Part shown: piece by piece, positions 19,312 through 28,132 of the stretch
Layout: every line of letters begins with the position of its first letter
Numbering within the stretch: the stretch's first letter is position 1
Source of the DNA: Neisseria subflava
Lineage (GTDB): Bacteria > Pseudomonadota > Gammaproteobacteria > Burkholderiales > Neisseriaceae
Length of the DNA: 64,000 bases
Direction: 5' to 3'
Assembly (NCBI RefSeq): GCF_003044935.1
Contig: NZ_POXP01000001.1
Location: 930,001-994,000 of the forward strand
Program-made: the position numbers and the translations under genes
Notes under the pieces: generated by a model
Told to the model about the DNA's origin: nothing
The model's database searches: none
What the model saw: only the letters and a program-made list of their open reading frames with translations

Positions 19312-19545
19312 TTACGCGCTCAAATGCACTTTCAGTTTTTCTTCGTCCAAAAACCAATGGCAAATTTCGGTATCGCCATCCAGCAAGACAGGTACCAGCT
19401 CATTGTACTTTTCTTCTAAAACCGGATCGGCATCGACATCAACAATATCCAGCTCAAATCCAAACTGCTCCTGATAAGGCTTTAATTGTTCGCGCATTTT
19501 GTGGCACAGGCTGCAATATTCCCGAAACATCAAGGTCAGTTTCAT
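19312..19545 (-). CDS. Glutaredoxin-like DUF836 protein
   Basis: The 77-residue protein starts at the ATG at 19545; the longer frame to 19662 includes translated DUS sequence. MKLTLMFREYCSLCHKMREQL shows a thioredoxin-fold first strand with redox motif C11-S-L-C14, followed by the DVDADPVLEEKYNELVPVLL segment with the cis-proline region. DUF836 proteins are small glutaredoxin relatives of unknown partner. It lies between scpB and bfd on the same strand. Confidence 0.85.
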   Translation of the reverse strand: MKLTLMFREYCSLCHKMREQLKPYQEQFGFELDIVDVDADPVLEEKYNELVPVLLDGDTEICHWFLDEEKLKVHLSA

Positions 19546-19615
19546 GGCGGTTACTCTCGGAGGGACAAAAGCGGCCATTGTATAGCAAAATACCGCCAAA
19601 CCATACAGGCATGAC

Positions 19616-19679
19616 AAAGGCCGTCTGAACAGGCGCGAAACGAAATCAAGGATTTCTGTCACGCCTTCAGACGGCCTTT
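19616..19679 (-). terminator. Extended DUS hairpin after bfd
   Basis: Inverted DUS copies 36 nt apart start 15 bp after the bfd stop. The arms extend inward with GGCG/CGCC pairing, making a longer imperfect stem. Confidence 0.55.
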
Positions 19680-19694
19680 GTGTGTATTCTAAAA

Positions 19695-19895
19695 TTAAGA
19701 CTGAACGTTAATACCGGCAGTCACGGTATTTTGGGCACTGCTTGCAGTCAAAAACGATGCAGCCAATTCGCCGCAGCAACCGCAACAAGTCGCCACGCCC
19801 AATTGAGCCTGCAAATCGCTCATAGTGGTTGCACCGGCGGCAATAGTCTCTTTGATGTCGTGGTCAGTAATGGCGTTGCAGATGCAGACAAACAT
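19695..19895 (-). CDS. bfd: Bacterioferritin-associated ferredoxin
   Basis: The 66-residue protein starts MFVCICNAITDHDIKETI with a GGAG ribosome-binding site. The [2Fe-2S] ligands Cys4, Cys6, Cys38 and Cys41 are at the same positions as in E. coli Bfd; Cys37 and Cys40 are additional. Bfd reduces the ferric core of bacterioferritin to release iron. No bacterioferritin gene is adjacent. An upstream frame extension to 19994 is not used. Confidence 0.93.
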   Translation of the reverse strand: MFVCICNAITDHDIKETIAAGATTMSDLQAQLGVATCCGCCGELAASFLTASSAQNTVTAGINVQS

Positions 19896-20094
19896 GATGT
19901 GCTCCAATAATTTTGTTACCCTCTGTAATTGAGAGTAGGATTTATTCTTGAACGTAAATATAAATAAAAACGGTTTGCATTGCAATATTGGCACCGTCCT
20001 TTTGTTTTGAAATTTTTCTATGTAAATTTGTATTTTGATTGTTATTTTATAAATAGTAAACTTTATAACCGTTCAGACGGCCACGATAACAAAA

Positions 20095-20117
20095 GGCGGC
20101 ATCTTCGAAATGCCGCC
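20095..20117 (-). terminator. Intrinsic terminator after xerD
   Basis: The 8-bp GC-rich stem GGCGGCAT/ATGCCGCC is followed by TTTTGTT on the minus strand, just past the xerD stop. It is not DUS-based. Confidence 0.8.
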
Positions 20118-20122
20118 TCTAT

Positions 20123-21001
20123 TCATGAACGGGAATGGTGTTCATCGACCATGTTTTTCAAACGAATATTGGCAACATGGGTATAAATCTGCGTGGTGTT
20201 GATATCGGAATGTCCCAACATCATCTGGACCGAACGCAAATCGACGCCGTGATTGACCAAATGCGTGGCAAAAGCATGGCGCAAACCGTGCGGACTGAGC
20301 AAAGCAATACCGGCCGCTTCGGCATATTCTTTGACTATCATCCATGCAAGCTGACGGCTGATGCCGCTGCGTTTCTGGCTGACAAACACTTCGTCGCAGA
20401 TTTTGTTTTTTAGCAACAACGGGCGCGATTCGTTGCAATAGCGTTCCACCCAATATGCCGCTTCCTGTCCCAACGGAACCAGACGCAATTTGTCGCCCTT
20501 GCCTATGGTACGGATACTGCCGCGATGTAAATCGATATCGCTGAGCGTCAATTTGACGGCTTCGGTCACGCGCAAACCTGTTGCATACATGACTTCAAGC
20601 AAGGCTTTGTCGCGCAGCCCGTGCGGCGTTTCCACATCCGGCGCAGCCAGCAGCGCGTCGATTTGGGCTTCGGTAATCAGCGTGGGCAGTTTGCGTTCCG
20701 ATTTCGGCGCCTTGAGAAAACGGGTGGGATTGTCTGCTCTTTGTCCCGTTTCCTCCAACCAGCCGTACATACGCTTGCAAGCCGACAATGCCCGCGCTTG
20801 GGACGTGCTTTTTTCCCCCTCCGCATACACGGCATCAGACAGGGCAAATTCATCAGCACTCAACCAATCCTGCCCGCACTCGGCCAAACGCGCTGCGATT
20901 TTAACCAAATCACGGCGGTAACTTTGCAGCGTATTGTGGCTGAGCCGGTCTTGCAGCCAAAGGGATTCAAGCAGCTTGTCTATTAAATCGTCCATACTCA
21001 T
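20123..21001 (-). CDS. xerD: Site-specific tyrosine recombinase XerD
   Basis: The 292-residue recombinase resolves chromosome dimers at dif with XerC. All catalytic residues are visible: Arg144 (TGLRVTE), Lys168 (TIGKGDK), His238 and Arg241 (SPHGLRHAFATH), His264 (LGHSDINTTQIYTH) and Tyr273. The N-terminal SAM-like core-binding domain fills residues 1-100. ATGs at 21001 and 20995 are both possible. Housekeeping context and full length argue against an integrase of a mobile element; the similar XerC is the alternative, but the QTQIYTH/VANIRLKNM ending favours XerD. Confidence 0.93.
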   Translation of the reverse strand: MSMDDLIDKLLESLWLQDRLSHNTLQSYRRDLVKIAARLAECGQDWLSADEFALSDAVYAEGEKSTSQARALSACKRMYGWLEETGQRADNPTRFLKAPKSERKLPTLITEAQIDALLAAPDVETPHGLRDKALLEVMYATGLRVTEAVKLTLSDIDLHRGSIRTIGKGDKLRLVPLGQEAAYWVERYCNESRPLLLKNKICDEVFVSQKRSGISRQLAWMIVKEYAEAAGIALLSPHGLRHAFATHLVNHGVDLRSVQMMLGHSDINTTQIYTHVANIRLKNMVDEHHSRS

Positions 21002-21014
21002 CAAACTGTATTGA

Positions 21015-21059
21015 AAGGCCGTCTGAACGGCATAACTTTACATCCGTTCAGACGGCCTT
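21015..21059 (-). terminator. Extended DUS hairpin after bcp
   Basis: The inverted DUS copies extend by CGG/CCG to 16-bp arms around a 13-nt loop, 18 bp after the bcp stop. Confidence 0.7.
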
Positions 21060-21077
21060 AGGTTTTCAAAGCCCTAT

Positions 21078-21521
21078 TTAAGAGGCTTGAGAGATTGTAT
21101 CCAAAACTTCCTGCGCGTGTCCGGCCACTTTGACTTTGCGCCACTCATGGGCAATTTCGCCGTTTTCGTCCAACACAAACGTGCTGCGCTCAATGCCGAG
21201 GGATTCTTTGCCGTAAAGCTTTTTCAGCTTGATCACGTCAAACAGTTTGCAAACAGTTTCTTCTTTGTCGCTCAACAATTCAAACTGGAAGCCTTGTTTA
21301 GTGCAGAAATTCTGATGCGATTTGACACCGTCGCGCGAAATGCCGACAACGGTATAGCCCAATGCTTTGAATTGCTCCAATCGGGCATTGAAATCCAAGC
21401 CTTCGGTGGTACAGCCGGGAGTACTGTCTTTAGGATAAAAATAGACAACCAACGGCAAATGTTCGGCGGAGTTAAAATCGCTGCCGGAAGAAGATGGGAG
21501 TGTGAATTGATATTTTGACAT
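21078..21521 (-). CDS. bcp: Thioredoxin-dependent peroxiredoxin (BCP/PrxQ)
   Basis: The 147-residue protein starts MSKYQFTLPSSSGSDF. The peroxidatic Cys37 is in YPKDSTPGCTTE; the usual nearby resolving cysteine five residues later is absent (GLDF follows), while Cys72 (FCTK) and Cys90 (TVCKLF) are other candidates. It reduces hydrogen and organic peroxides using thioredoxin. The ribosome-binding site AAAGGA overlaps the 3' end of a DUS at 21531-21542. Single gene between xerD and the nucleoside kinase. Confidence 0.9.
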   Translation of the reverse strand: MSKYQFTLPSSSGSDFNSAEHLPLVVYFYPKDSTPGCTTEGLDFNARLEQFKALGYTVVGISRDGVKSHQNFCTKQGFQFELLSDKEETVCKLFDVIKLKKLYGKESLGIERSTFVLDENGEIAHEWRKVKVAGHAQEVLDTISQAS

Positions 21522-21557
21522 ATTATTCCTTTCAGACGGCCTAAACCTAGCCTTCGT

Positions 21558-22193
21558 TTATTTTTCGCTTAAATTCAAATAACTGCGCGTACCTTGAAAA
21601 TCTTCCAATGCGCGCAACAAAAGCTGGAAGTGGTCGTCATTGCCGGCCAAATCCAACTCATCAGCATTGACGGTCAGCAAAGGCGCGCTTTGATACAAAT
21701 GGAAGAAATGACTGTATTCGTCATGCACCCGTCCCAAATAGCCTTCAGGAAACAAGCTGATAATGCCTTCGTGACGTTTTTGCAGGCGTTTGCGGTTGTT
21801 TTCGACGGCGGTTTGCAGATAAATCACCACATCGGGTTCCGCGTATTGCGGCAAAATACGTTGCTTCATATCGGCAAAAAGCTGTTGCTCGTCATCATTC
21901 AAAACGATGGGCGTAAAAATACGGTCTTTTTCCAATAAAAAGTCAGCCACAACCATTCCGCCTTGTGCGCATTGGTCTTCAATAATATTCACGCTTTCAG
22001 CGCGGCGCGTCAGGAAGAAAAGTTCGGCAGCCAAGCCATTATTGGAAACATTGCTGTAAAATTTCATGAGAAACGGATTGTGATCCGGATTCTCCGACAA
22101 CAGCAACGCACTGAAATGCTCTGCCAAGCGGCGGCTCAAAGCAGTCTTGCCACTACCGATGGCGCCTTCGACAACAATATAACGAGGATTCAT
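21558..22193 (-). CDS. Deoxynucleoside kinase family protein
   Basis: The 211-residue protein starts MNPRYIVVEGAIGSGKTALS; the P-loop GAIGSGKT is at 10-17. EHFSALLLSENPDHNPFL, the FFLTRRAE segment and VIYLQTAVENNRKRLQKR (with the DRH-like lid region) place it with bacterial deoxyadenosine/deoxyguanosine kinases. It would salvage deoxynucleosides to monophosphates; substrate preference is not readable. The ATG at 22193 has GAGTT upstream. folK follows upstream on the same strand, separated by a terminator. Confidence 0.88.
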   Translation of the reverse strand: MNPRYIVVEGAIGSGKTALSRRLAEHFSALLLSENPDHNPFLMKFYSNVSNNGLAAELFFLTRRAESVNIIEDQCAQGGMVVADFLLEKDRIFTPIVLNDDEQQLFADMKQRILPQYAEPDVVIYLQTAVENNRKRLQKRHEGIISLFPEGYLGRVHDEYSHFFHLYQSAPLLTVNADELDLAGNDDHFQLLLRALEDFQGTRSYLNLSEK

Positions 22194-22240
22194 AGTAACT
22201 CTTTGTAATGTGTTTCCCAACAATATTTTATAGCAAAAAA

Positions 22241-22257
22241 GGCGTGTCCAACACGCC
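22241..22257 (-). terminator. Intrinsic terminator after folK
   Basis: The 7-bp stem GGCGTGT/ACACGCC with a 3-nt loop is followed by six T on the minus strand, 34 bp after the folK stop. Confidence 0.8.
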
Positions 22258-22290
22258 CTTTCTTGTTTTAGTCCGTTTTTCAGACAGCCC

Positions 22291-22779
22291 TTATTCTTTC
22301 AACAGGCGAATACCCTGCCCGCCCAAAGCCTGAGCCAACTCAGCCGCACAGCCATGCTCGCCCAACTCGAAATCCGGAAGGATTTCAACCAACGGCAACA
22401 TAACGAAACTGCGCTCATGCGCGCGCGGATGCGGCAAGGTTAAATGAGGGTCATCGCTGCGAATACCATCAAAATCGATAATGTCCAAATCCAAAGTGCG
22501 CGGCGCATTACGGAAGGTACGTTCGCGCCCAAATTCGGCCTCGATGCGGTTTAACTCTGCCAACAACGCTACGCCGTCCAATGAAGTTTTCACGGTACAA
22601 ACGGCGTTCACAAAATCGGGCTGATCGTCATAGCCGACCGGCGCAGTCAGATATAGGGAAGATGTTTTTTCGAGCCGGATATGCGGATGCGCGGCCAATT
22701 CGGCCAAAGCAGCGCGAACCTGTTCGGTAGGATTGGCGAGATTGCTGCCCAAAGCGATAACGGCAAAATGCGGATACAT
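22291..22779 (-). CDS. folK: 2-amino-4-hydroxy-6-hydroxymethyldihydropteridine pyrophosphokinase
   Basis: The 162-residue HPPK transfers pyrophosphate from ATP to the pterin in folate synthesis. It starts MYPHFAVIALGSNLANP, and NAPRTLDLDIIDF is the diagnostic ATP/Mg motif; LPHPRAHERSFVMLPL follows. A DUS (22780-22791) abuts the ATG, so AGAGG at its edge is the only ribosome-binding candidate and overlaps the stop of the upstream SirB-like gene. The two are thus likely co-transcribed and possibly translationally coupled. Confidence 0.95.
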   Translation of the reverse strand: MYPHFAVIALGSNLANPTEQVRAALAELAAHPHIRLEKTSSLYLTAPVGYDDQPDFVNAVCTVKTSLDGVALLAELNRIEAEFGRERTFRNAPRTLDLDIIDFDGIRSDDPHLTLPHPRAHERSFVMLPLVEILPDFELGEHGCAAELAQALGGQGIRLLKE

Positions 22780-22791
22780 TTCAGACGGCCT
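22780..22791 (-). promoter_or_regulatory. DUS at the folK ribosome-binding site
   Basis: AGGCCGTCTGAA is immediately followed by the folK ATG. Together with the preceding bases it gives AAAAGAGG 9 nt before the start codon. Confidence 0.7.
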
Positions 22792-22794
22792 CTT

Positions 22795-23169
22795 TTAAAA
22801 CGGCAGCGTTTTGGTTTTGGCAAGGAAAACAATCGTGGCAACACACGACATGGCCAAAACGTAGACGATATAGAATTTCGGCGAACGCGGACGCGAACGC
22901 ATCATAATCATGCCCAACACAATATAAACCAGCAACAGCAAGATTTTCATGCCGAGCCACGGTGCATTGAACGGCGAAAAATGGGTAATCTTCATCAGCC
23001 ACAAACCGGTAAACAGCAACATAGTGTCGTTCAAATGCGGCATGGCTTTCCAAATGCCAGCCAACGGCTTCTCAGGATGACGCCAGAGCAGGAAAAAACG
23101 GATGTTGAACAACAGGATGGTAATGGCAACGAAAATCTGATGGCTGTATTTTACAAACAGATATTGCAT
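22795..23169 (-). CDS. SirB family integral membrane protein
   Basis: The 124-residue protein has four hydrophobic segments and the family features KYSHQIFVAITILLFNIRFF near the N-terminus, KAMPHLNDTMLLFTG in the middle and GMKILLLLVYIVLGM later. SirB proteins were named for invasion-gene regulation in Salmonella, but the biochemical role is unknown. It precedes folK by 15 bp in an apparent two-gene unit. Confidence 0.82.
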   Translation of the reverse strand: MQYLFVKYSHQIFVAITILLFNIRFFLLWRHPEKPLAGIWKAMPHLNDTMLLFTGLWLMKITHFSPFNAPWLGMKILLLLVYIVLGMIMMRSRPRSPKFYIVYVLAMSCVATIVFLAKTKTLPF

Positions 23170-23224
23170 GGCAGTTTCTTATGTTAAGGGTTGAAAAACA
23201 AAGCAGCTATTTTACCGCAAACAT

Positions 23225-23794
23225 CTATTTCTGACGCAACTTTTCAATCGCCAGCAGATAGGGAGGCGCATTGCGGCGGTTGACAAAGCCATAGCGCAAC
23301 ACGGCAAATGCTTCCTGCGGCAAAGTTTCCGCCCATTGCACAATCGCCTCAGCCTCTATTCGGCCGGCTTCATGTCCCGGATACAATACCGCTACGGCAA
23401 GCCCGCCCTCTTTCAGCAAACCCAAAGTATCCGTCAACGCACGGATACTGCTTACCGCTTCAGTTGTACAATTTTTATCGCCACCCGGCAGCCAACCGAA
23501 ATTAAATACCGCGGCATCTAAAGGCTCGTCGAGATAAGATAAAAGGTTTTCATGGCCGTCATGTATCAGGGCTACCCGACCATCTACGCCGTTTTCTTTC
23601 AGACGGCCTTGAGTCTGCGCCAGTGCTTTAGATTGCACATCAAACGCCCACACCCTACCCGTTTCGCCAACCAATTGCGCCAACAGCAAAGTATCATGCC
23701 CGTTTCCGGCCGTTGCATCCAAAGCGCGGCTGCCTGCTTTTAAGGCTTGTCTTAACAGGGAGTGGGCAAAGGGAAGAATGTTTTCAAGCATCAT
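23225..23794 (-). CDS. MnmM/YtqB-like tRNA methyltransferase
   Basis: The 189-residue class I SAM-dependent methyltransferase has the motif I segment ALDATAGNGHDTLLLAQLVG, the acidic strand VWAFDVQ, and NFGWLPGGDKNCTTEAVSS. These features match the YtqB family, once called rRNA methylase and shown in Bacillus to be MnmM, which methylates nm5s2U34 of tRNA to mnm5s2U34. Two tandem ATGs (23794, 23791) start the gene. A DUS inside encodes QGRLKENG. The tRNA function here is an inference from family assignment. Confidence 0.78.
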   Translation of the reverse strand: MMLENILPFAHSLLRQALKAGSRALDATAGNGHDTLLLAQLVGETGRVWAFDVQSKALAQTQGRLKENGVDGRVALIHDGHENLLSYLDEPLDAAVFNFGWLPGGDKNCTTEAVSSIRALTDTLGLLKEGGLAVAVLYPGHEAGRIEAEAIVQWAETLPQEAFAVLRYGFVNRRNAPPYLLAIEKLRQK

Positions 23795-23819
23795 GATAAA
23801 GGTCGTCTGAAAATAAAAA

Positions 23820-23845
23820 TACCCTACCGCAAAAGCGGTAAGGTA
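23820..23845 (-). terminator. Intrinsic terminator after hfq
   Basis: An 11-bp stem with one mismatch and an AAAA/TTTT loop is followed by TTTTTATTTT on the minus strand, 27 bp after the hfq stop. Confidence 0.8.
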
Positions 23846-23872
23846 TTGAAAAACAGGAATGCGTTACATCAT

Positions 23873-24169
23873 TTATTCGGCAGGTTGTTGCACAGTCTCA
23901 ACTTGAACCGGAGCAGCTGCGGCAGCGGCTTGAGGTTGTTTGTTTTCGTGTTGCAGGCTGACTGCGCGTGCAGGAACGATTGTTGAGATAGCGTGTTTGT
24001 AAACCATTTGAGTGACGGAAGTATTACGCAGCAGAACAACGTACTGGTCGAACGATTCCACTTGACCTTGCAGCTTGATGCCGTTTACCAAGTAGATCGA
24101 AACCGGAACGTGCTCTTTACGCAACGCATTCAAAAAAGGATCTTGTAACATTTGTCCTTTAGCTGTCAT
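23873..24169 (-). CDS. hfq: RNA chaperone Hfq
   Basis: The 98-residue Sm-like hexameric chaperone pairs small RNAs with target mRNAs. [19 protein letters not shown], the Sm1 region [25 protein letters not shown] and the Sm2 region [13 protein letters not shown] are intact. The C-terminal tail after residue 72 is Gln/Ala-rich and short, as in other neisserial Hfq proteins. The start at 24169 gives the family N-terminus; the in-frame extension to 24184 is unlikely. It stands alone, without miaA or hflX. Confidence 0.98.
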   Translation of the reverse strand: MTAKGQMLQDPFLNALRKEHVPVSIYLVNGIKLQGQVESFDQYVVLLRNTSVTQMVYKHAISTIVPARAVSLQHENKQPQAAAAAAPVQVETVQQPAE

Positions 24170-24430
24170 ATTCTTGAGCTCCATTATTATGATTGTAAAG
24201 ACGCCAAAATCAGCGTTTGATGGGATTGTAGCCCCGAATAGGATAAATTACCAACTATTTTTTTCTATCACACCGTTTAGGAATCCAGCAATAAGGGAAC
24301 TTCCCATCAAACCGACTGTTTCATTTCCATATTCACAACAATTCCAAATTCAAATTTGATGTTTTTTAAATTCAGCAAATCTTATCGAAAATATGCCATG
24401 AAGCTCTAATGAGCTGTTTTTTATTATAAA

Positions 24431-24460
24431 AAGGCCGTCTGAAATTGTTCAGACGGCCTT
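24431..24460 (-). terminator. DUS inverted pair after der
   Basis: 13-bp arms with a 4-nt loop begin 6 bp after the der stop. Confidence 0.75.
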
Positions 24461-24465
24461 TGTGC

Positions 24466-25923
24466 TTATTTGCTGAATTGTTTTTTCACGCTGACTTTGG
24501 TTTTCTTCTTGAAGCGGTTTTTCTCTTCCTTGCGGCCTTCGCGTTTCTCAATACGGTTGCTCAGGCTGACACGGCGCAGCGGTTTTTTCTTCGGTTTGTC
24601 TTCCGCATTTTCATACGGGTTTTCCGAAACATTGTATTGAATTCTGAGCGGCGTACCTTGCAGATTGAAGGCTTTGCGGAACGTTTGGGTCAAATAGCGC
24701 GTGTAGCTGTCAGAAATGGCGTGCAGCGAATTGCCGTGTACCACAATTACCGGCGGATTCATGCCGCCCTGGTGGGCATAACGCATTTTCGGACGCACCA
24801 AACCAGCACGCGGAGGCTGTTGACGCTCGATCGCGCTTTGCAATACGCGCGTGATTTTCGGTGTCGGCATCTTAATCATTGCCGCGTTGTAGGCAGCCTG
24901 AATGCTTTCAAACAAACCGTCTATACCGCGCTCTTTCAATGCAGAAATAAAGTGAAACTTAGCAAAATCAAGGAAATACAGTTTGCGGTTGATATCGCGT
25001 TTCACTTGCTCGCGACGCTCTTCGCTGATGCCGTCCCATTTATTGACCGCCACCACCAAAGCACGGCCTGCTTCCAAAGCAAAACCTGCAATCGTCGCAT
25101 CTTGATCGGCAATATCTTGTTGCGCGTCCAATACCAAAACAGCAACGTTTGCCGCTTCAACCGCCTGCATGGCTTTGATAACGGAGAACTTTTCCACTGC
25201 TTCATCCACTTTGCCGCGACGGCGCACACCTGCGGTATCGATGATGGTAAACGGCTTGCCTTCACGTTCAAAATCGATATGAATACTGTCGCGCGTCGTA
25301 CCTGCCATATCGAAAGCAATCACGCGTTCCTCGCCGAGAATAGCATTTACCAAGGTCGATTTACCGACATTTGGACGGCCGATTACAGCAAAAACAGGAT
25401 GTTTCGCTTCTTCCTCTTCCTTTTCAGGCTCAGGGAAGGTTTCCAAAATATCTTCAATCAGATAATACACGCCATCGCCGTGCGCACCTGAAATAACATA
25501 AGGGTCGCCCAAAGCAAGTTCGTAGAACTCGGCTGCAAGTACAGCCCTATTGCCGCCCTCGCCTTTATTCACGGCCAAATAAATAGGACGCGGGCTTTGG
25601 CGCAAACGGTCGGCAATAATTTTATCTTGCGGCGTCAAACCGGTGCGGCCGTCCACCAAAAACACCACTGCATCGGCTTCATCGACAGCCTGCAAGGTTT
25701 GTTTTGCCATTTCGTGCAAAATGCCGCTGTCCACAACCGGCTCAAAACCGCCGGTATCGATGACCAAATAAGGTTTGCTGCCGACTTTGCCATGACCATA
25801 ATGTCGGTCACGCGTCAGGCCGGGCAGGTCATGCACGAGCGCATCTTTGGTACGCGTCAAACGGTTGAATAAAGTAGATTTGCCGACATTGGGGCGGCCG
25901 ACAAGCGCGATGGTTGGTTTCAT
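24466..25923 (-). CDS. der: Ribosome biogenesis GTPase Der (EngA)
   Basis: The 485-residue protein has two tandem GTPase domains, each with GRPNVGKST (residues 8-16 and again near 180), and a C-terminal KH-like domain. It acts in 50S subunit maturation. The basic tail rich in Lys/Arg ([14 protein letters not shown] onward) is typical. The start at 25923 follows AAAGACTC; the longer frame to 25974 is not supported. It lies downstream of yfgM with a DUS terminator between, so it has its own promoter. Confidence 0.97.
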   Translation of the reverse strand: MKPTIALVGRPNVGKSTLFNRLTRTKDALVHDLPGLTRDRHYGHGKVGSKPYLVIDTGGFEPVVDSGILHEMAKQTLQAVDEADAVVFLVDGRTGLTPQDKIIADRLRQSPRPIYLAVNKGEGGNRAVLAAEFYELALGDPYVISGAHGDGVYYLIEDILETFPEPEKEEEEAKHPVFAVIGRPNVGKSTLVNAILGEERVIAFDMAGTTRDSIHIDFEREGKPFTIIDTAGVRRRGKVDEAVEKFSVIKAMQAVEAANVAVLVLDAQQDIADQDATIAGFALEAGRALVVAVNKWDGISEERREQVKRDINRKLYFLDFAKFHFISALKERGIDGLFESIQAAYNAAMIKMPTPKITRVLQSAIERQQPPRAGLVRPKMRYAHQGGMNPPVIVVHGNSLHAISDSYTRYLTQTFRKAFNLQGTPLRIQYNVSENPYENAEDKPKKKPLRRVSLSNRIEKREGRKEEKNRFKKKTKVSVKKQFSK

Positions 25924-26012
25924 GATTGAGTCTTTCTGTGTCAAGTGCCGCCTAAAAACGGGAGCGGAACACAAGCAGGTGTTTTAAAAACACGGTTGAT
26001 AAGGATAAGTGT

Positions 26013-26049
26013 AGGCCGTCTGAAAAGTCATTGCAACTTCAGACGGCCT
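26013..26049 (-). terminator. DUS inverted pair after the yfgM-like gene
   Basis: 12-bp arms and a 13-nt loop lie 15 bp after the stop. Confidence 0.6.
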
Positions 26050-26064
26050 TGATTTCAAACAAAC

Positions 26065-26694
26065 TTATTTCAAGCTGTCGATTTTCATTTGCAGCAATTC
26101 GCGGCCTACTGCGGTTTGCGGCATTTTGCTCAAAGCAGCTTCGTAACTTTGTACGGCTTCTTTGGTTTTATTTTGGGCAACGTAAACATCGCCTTTAGTT
26201 TCCAGCATCAAAGGCTCGAAATCAGCCTCAACCTGAGTATTCAGGGCATTGATGGCGGCATCGTACTTTTTCTGCTGCAACAGGACAACGCCCAAACGCT
26301 GAGCTGCCAAAGCTTGAACCAGCGGTGCGTTTTGGTTTTTCAGTACCCAATTCAAATGACCTTCCGCCACATCATAACGGCCGGCATCAAACTCGGTTGC
26401 CGCCACCATCAACGTAGCTTGGGCTGTCGAAATAGAATCAGGATAGTTTTTTTGCAATTCGGCCAAATCGGCGTTGATGGCTTTAGGGTCGGTTTTTTGC
26501 TGCGCCTTTTCCACCATTTGCGCCAATACTGCGGCGGCTTCCTGATCTTTTGAAGCTTTTTGGCCTTGGTAAATGGTGTAACCCAAATACCCCAAAGCCG
26601 CCACAATCAGCAAGGCAAAGATCCAACGGCCAGTGCGTTTCCAAAAATATTTAAAGTTGTCTAACTCTTGTTGTTCTTCCAAATGGGCTGCCAT
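26065..26694 (-). CDS. yfgM: YfgM-like (UPF0070) membrane-anchored TPR protein
   Basis: The 209-residue protein has an N-terminal cytoplasmic segment (MAAHLEEQQELDNFKYFWKR), one membrane helix at about 22-42 (WIFALLIVAALGYLGYTIY) and a periplasmic part with tetratricopeptide-like repeats. In E. coli, YfgM associates with the Sec translocon and the PpiD chaperone. Its ATG directly follows the hisS stop codon (TAA-ATG), indicating one transcript and coupled translation. The gene bamB, usual between yfgM and der in enterics, is absent. Confidence 0.9.
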   Translation of the reverse strand: MAAHLEEQQELDNFKYFWKRTGRWIFALLIVAALGYLGYTIYQGQKASKDQEAAAVLAQMVEKAQQKTDPKAINADLAELQKNYPDSISTAQATLMVAATEFDAGRYDVAEGHLNWVLKNQNAPLVQALAAQRLGVVLLQQKKYDAAINALNTQVEADFEPLMLETKGDVYVAQNKTKEAVQSYEAALSKMPQTAVGRELLQMKIDSLK

Positions 26695-27990
26695 TTATGC
26701 GTTCTTCCATTGTTGTAAAGTGTCTGTCAAATCAGCGGCGGCAACGGTTTGTTGTTCGTGTTTGCCCTGCATATCTTTCAGGGTAACCGTACCGTTTGCC
26801 AGCTCATCCTGAGCCACAATCAGAGCAAAGCGTGCGCCACTGTTGTCTGCTTTTTTCATTTGCGCTTTCAGGCTCTGATAGCCGGAATGCTGCATCACAT
26901 TGAAGCCTTGAGCGCGTAAGGCTTGTGCGTATTTCATCACCTGCAAGTCCGCACCTTCGCCTTGGTGCATTGCATAGACATCAGGCGCAGCGTTCACTTC
27001 CAATGAGCCGTATTCGCTCACCAAAAGCAGCAGGCGCTCAATACCCATCGCAAAGCCGATAGACGGCGCAGGTTTGCCGCCAAGCTCTTCAATCAAACCA
27101 TCGTAACGGCCGCCGCCGCACACAGTCGCCTGCGCGCCGAGTTTGTCGGTCGTCCACTCAAAAACCGTCTGATTGTAGTAATCCAAACCGCGGACCAAGC
27201 GCGGATTTTCAATATACTGAATACCCAAACCGTCCAACATCGCCTTGAAGCGTGCATAGTGGTTTTGCGAAGCCTCGCCCAAATAATCCGCCAGACGCGG
27301 CGCCGCGTTGCAGATTTCCTGCAAATCAGGGTTTTTCGTATCCAAAACGCGCAAAGGATTGGTTTTCAGACGGCGTTTGCTGTCTTCGTCCAATTTATCT
27401 TCATAACGGGTCAGATATTCAACTAATGCCGCACGGTGTGCCGCGCGTTCCTCACGGTTGCCCAAGCTGTTGATTTCCAAAGTCAGGTATTCGCGAATAC
27501 CCAATTTTTCCCACAAGTCGGCAGACATCGCGATGATTTCCGCATCAATATCCGGCCCTTCAAAACCCAAAGCCTCGATACCAACCTGATGGAACTGACG
27601 ATAACGGCCTTTTTGCGGACGCTCGCGGCGGAACATTGGCCCCATATACCACAGCTTTTGCGGGCTGTTGTACAGAAGGTTGTGTTCGACCACCGCACGC
27701 AAACAAGAAGCCGTACCTTCAGGACGCAGGCTCAAACTCAAAGAATCGTTTGAATCGGAGAAGGTGTACATTTCCTTGCCGACCACATCGGTTTCCTCGC
27801 CAATGGAGCGGACAAACAAACCGGTTTGCTCGACAATCGGCGTACGGATTTGCTGATAGCCGTAAGCGCGTGTCCAACGGCCGACCGCATCTTCAAACGC
27901 CTGCCAAAACGCAGCCGTCAGTTTGAAATCTTTTTGTTCGACAGGTAAAAGGTCGTTCATACCTTTTACAGATTGAATTTTTTGTGCCAT
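26695..27990 (-). CDS. hisS: Histidyl-tRNA synthetase
   Basis: The 431-residue class II synthetase starts [19 protein letters not shown] at 27990; the frame extends to 28071 without family similarity. Motif 2 ([17 protein letters not shown]), the histidine-binding [15 protein letters not shown] and [14 protein letters not shown], motif 3 [10 protein letters not shown], and a C-terminal anticodon-binding domain are all visible. It heads a two-gene unit with the yfgM-like gene. Confidence 0.98.
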   Translation of the reverse strand: MAQKIQSVKGMNDLLPVEQKDFKLTAAFWQAFEDAVGRWTRAYGYQQIRTPIVEQTGLFVRSIGEETDVVGKEMYTFSDSNDSLSLSLRPEGTASCLRAVVEHNLLYNSPQKLWYMGPMFRRERPQKGRYRQFHQVGIEALGFEGPDIDAEIIAMSADLWEKLGIREYLTLEINSLGNREERAAHRAALVEYLTRYEDKLDEDSKRRLKTNPLRVLDTKNPDLQEICNAAPRLADYLGEASQNHYARFKAMLDGLGIQYIENPRLVRGLDYYNQTVFEWTTDKLGAQATVCGGGRYDGLIEELGGKPAPSIGFAMGIERLLLLVSEYGSLEVNAAPDVYAMHQGEGADLQVMKYAQALRAQGFNVMQHSGYQSLKAQMKKADNSGARFALIVAQDELANGTVTLKDMQGKHEQQTVAAADLTDTLQQWKNA

Positions 27991-28070
27991 TTCAATATGG
28001 GATGAGCGAAAATCAAATAGTTGGGCATTATAGCTGATTTTTAAGGGTTTGTGAGTTTGGGAACAAATCA

Positions 28071-28101
28071 AAAGGCCGTCTGAAAGTTTCAGACAGCCTT
28101 T
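28071..28101 (-). terminator. DUS hairpin with one variant arm after the lipase gene
   Basis: 15-bp arms surround a 1-nt loop. The second copy reads AGGCTGTCTGAA on the minus strand, so the pair has one mismatch. Confidence 0.55.
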
Positions 28102-28132
28102 GATCGATTAACGCTTTTATTTATCCCACCTA

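Noticed and set aside
19896-20080. Fur box upstream of bfd
   Set aside because: The region is AT-rich but I could not find a stretch with a convincing match to the consensus.
20123-21001. Tyrosine recombinase as evidence of an integrated element
   Set aside because: It is a full-length XerD with housekeeping neighbours; no attachment site, tRNA gene or phage gene adjoins it.
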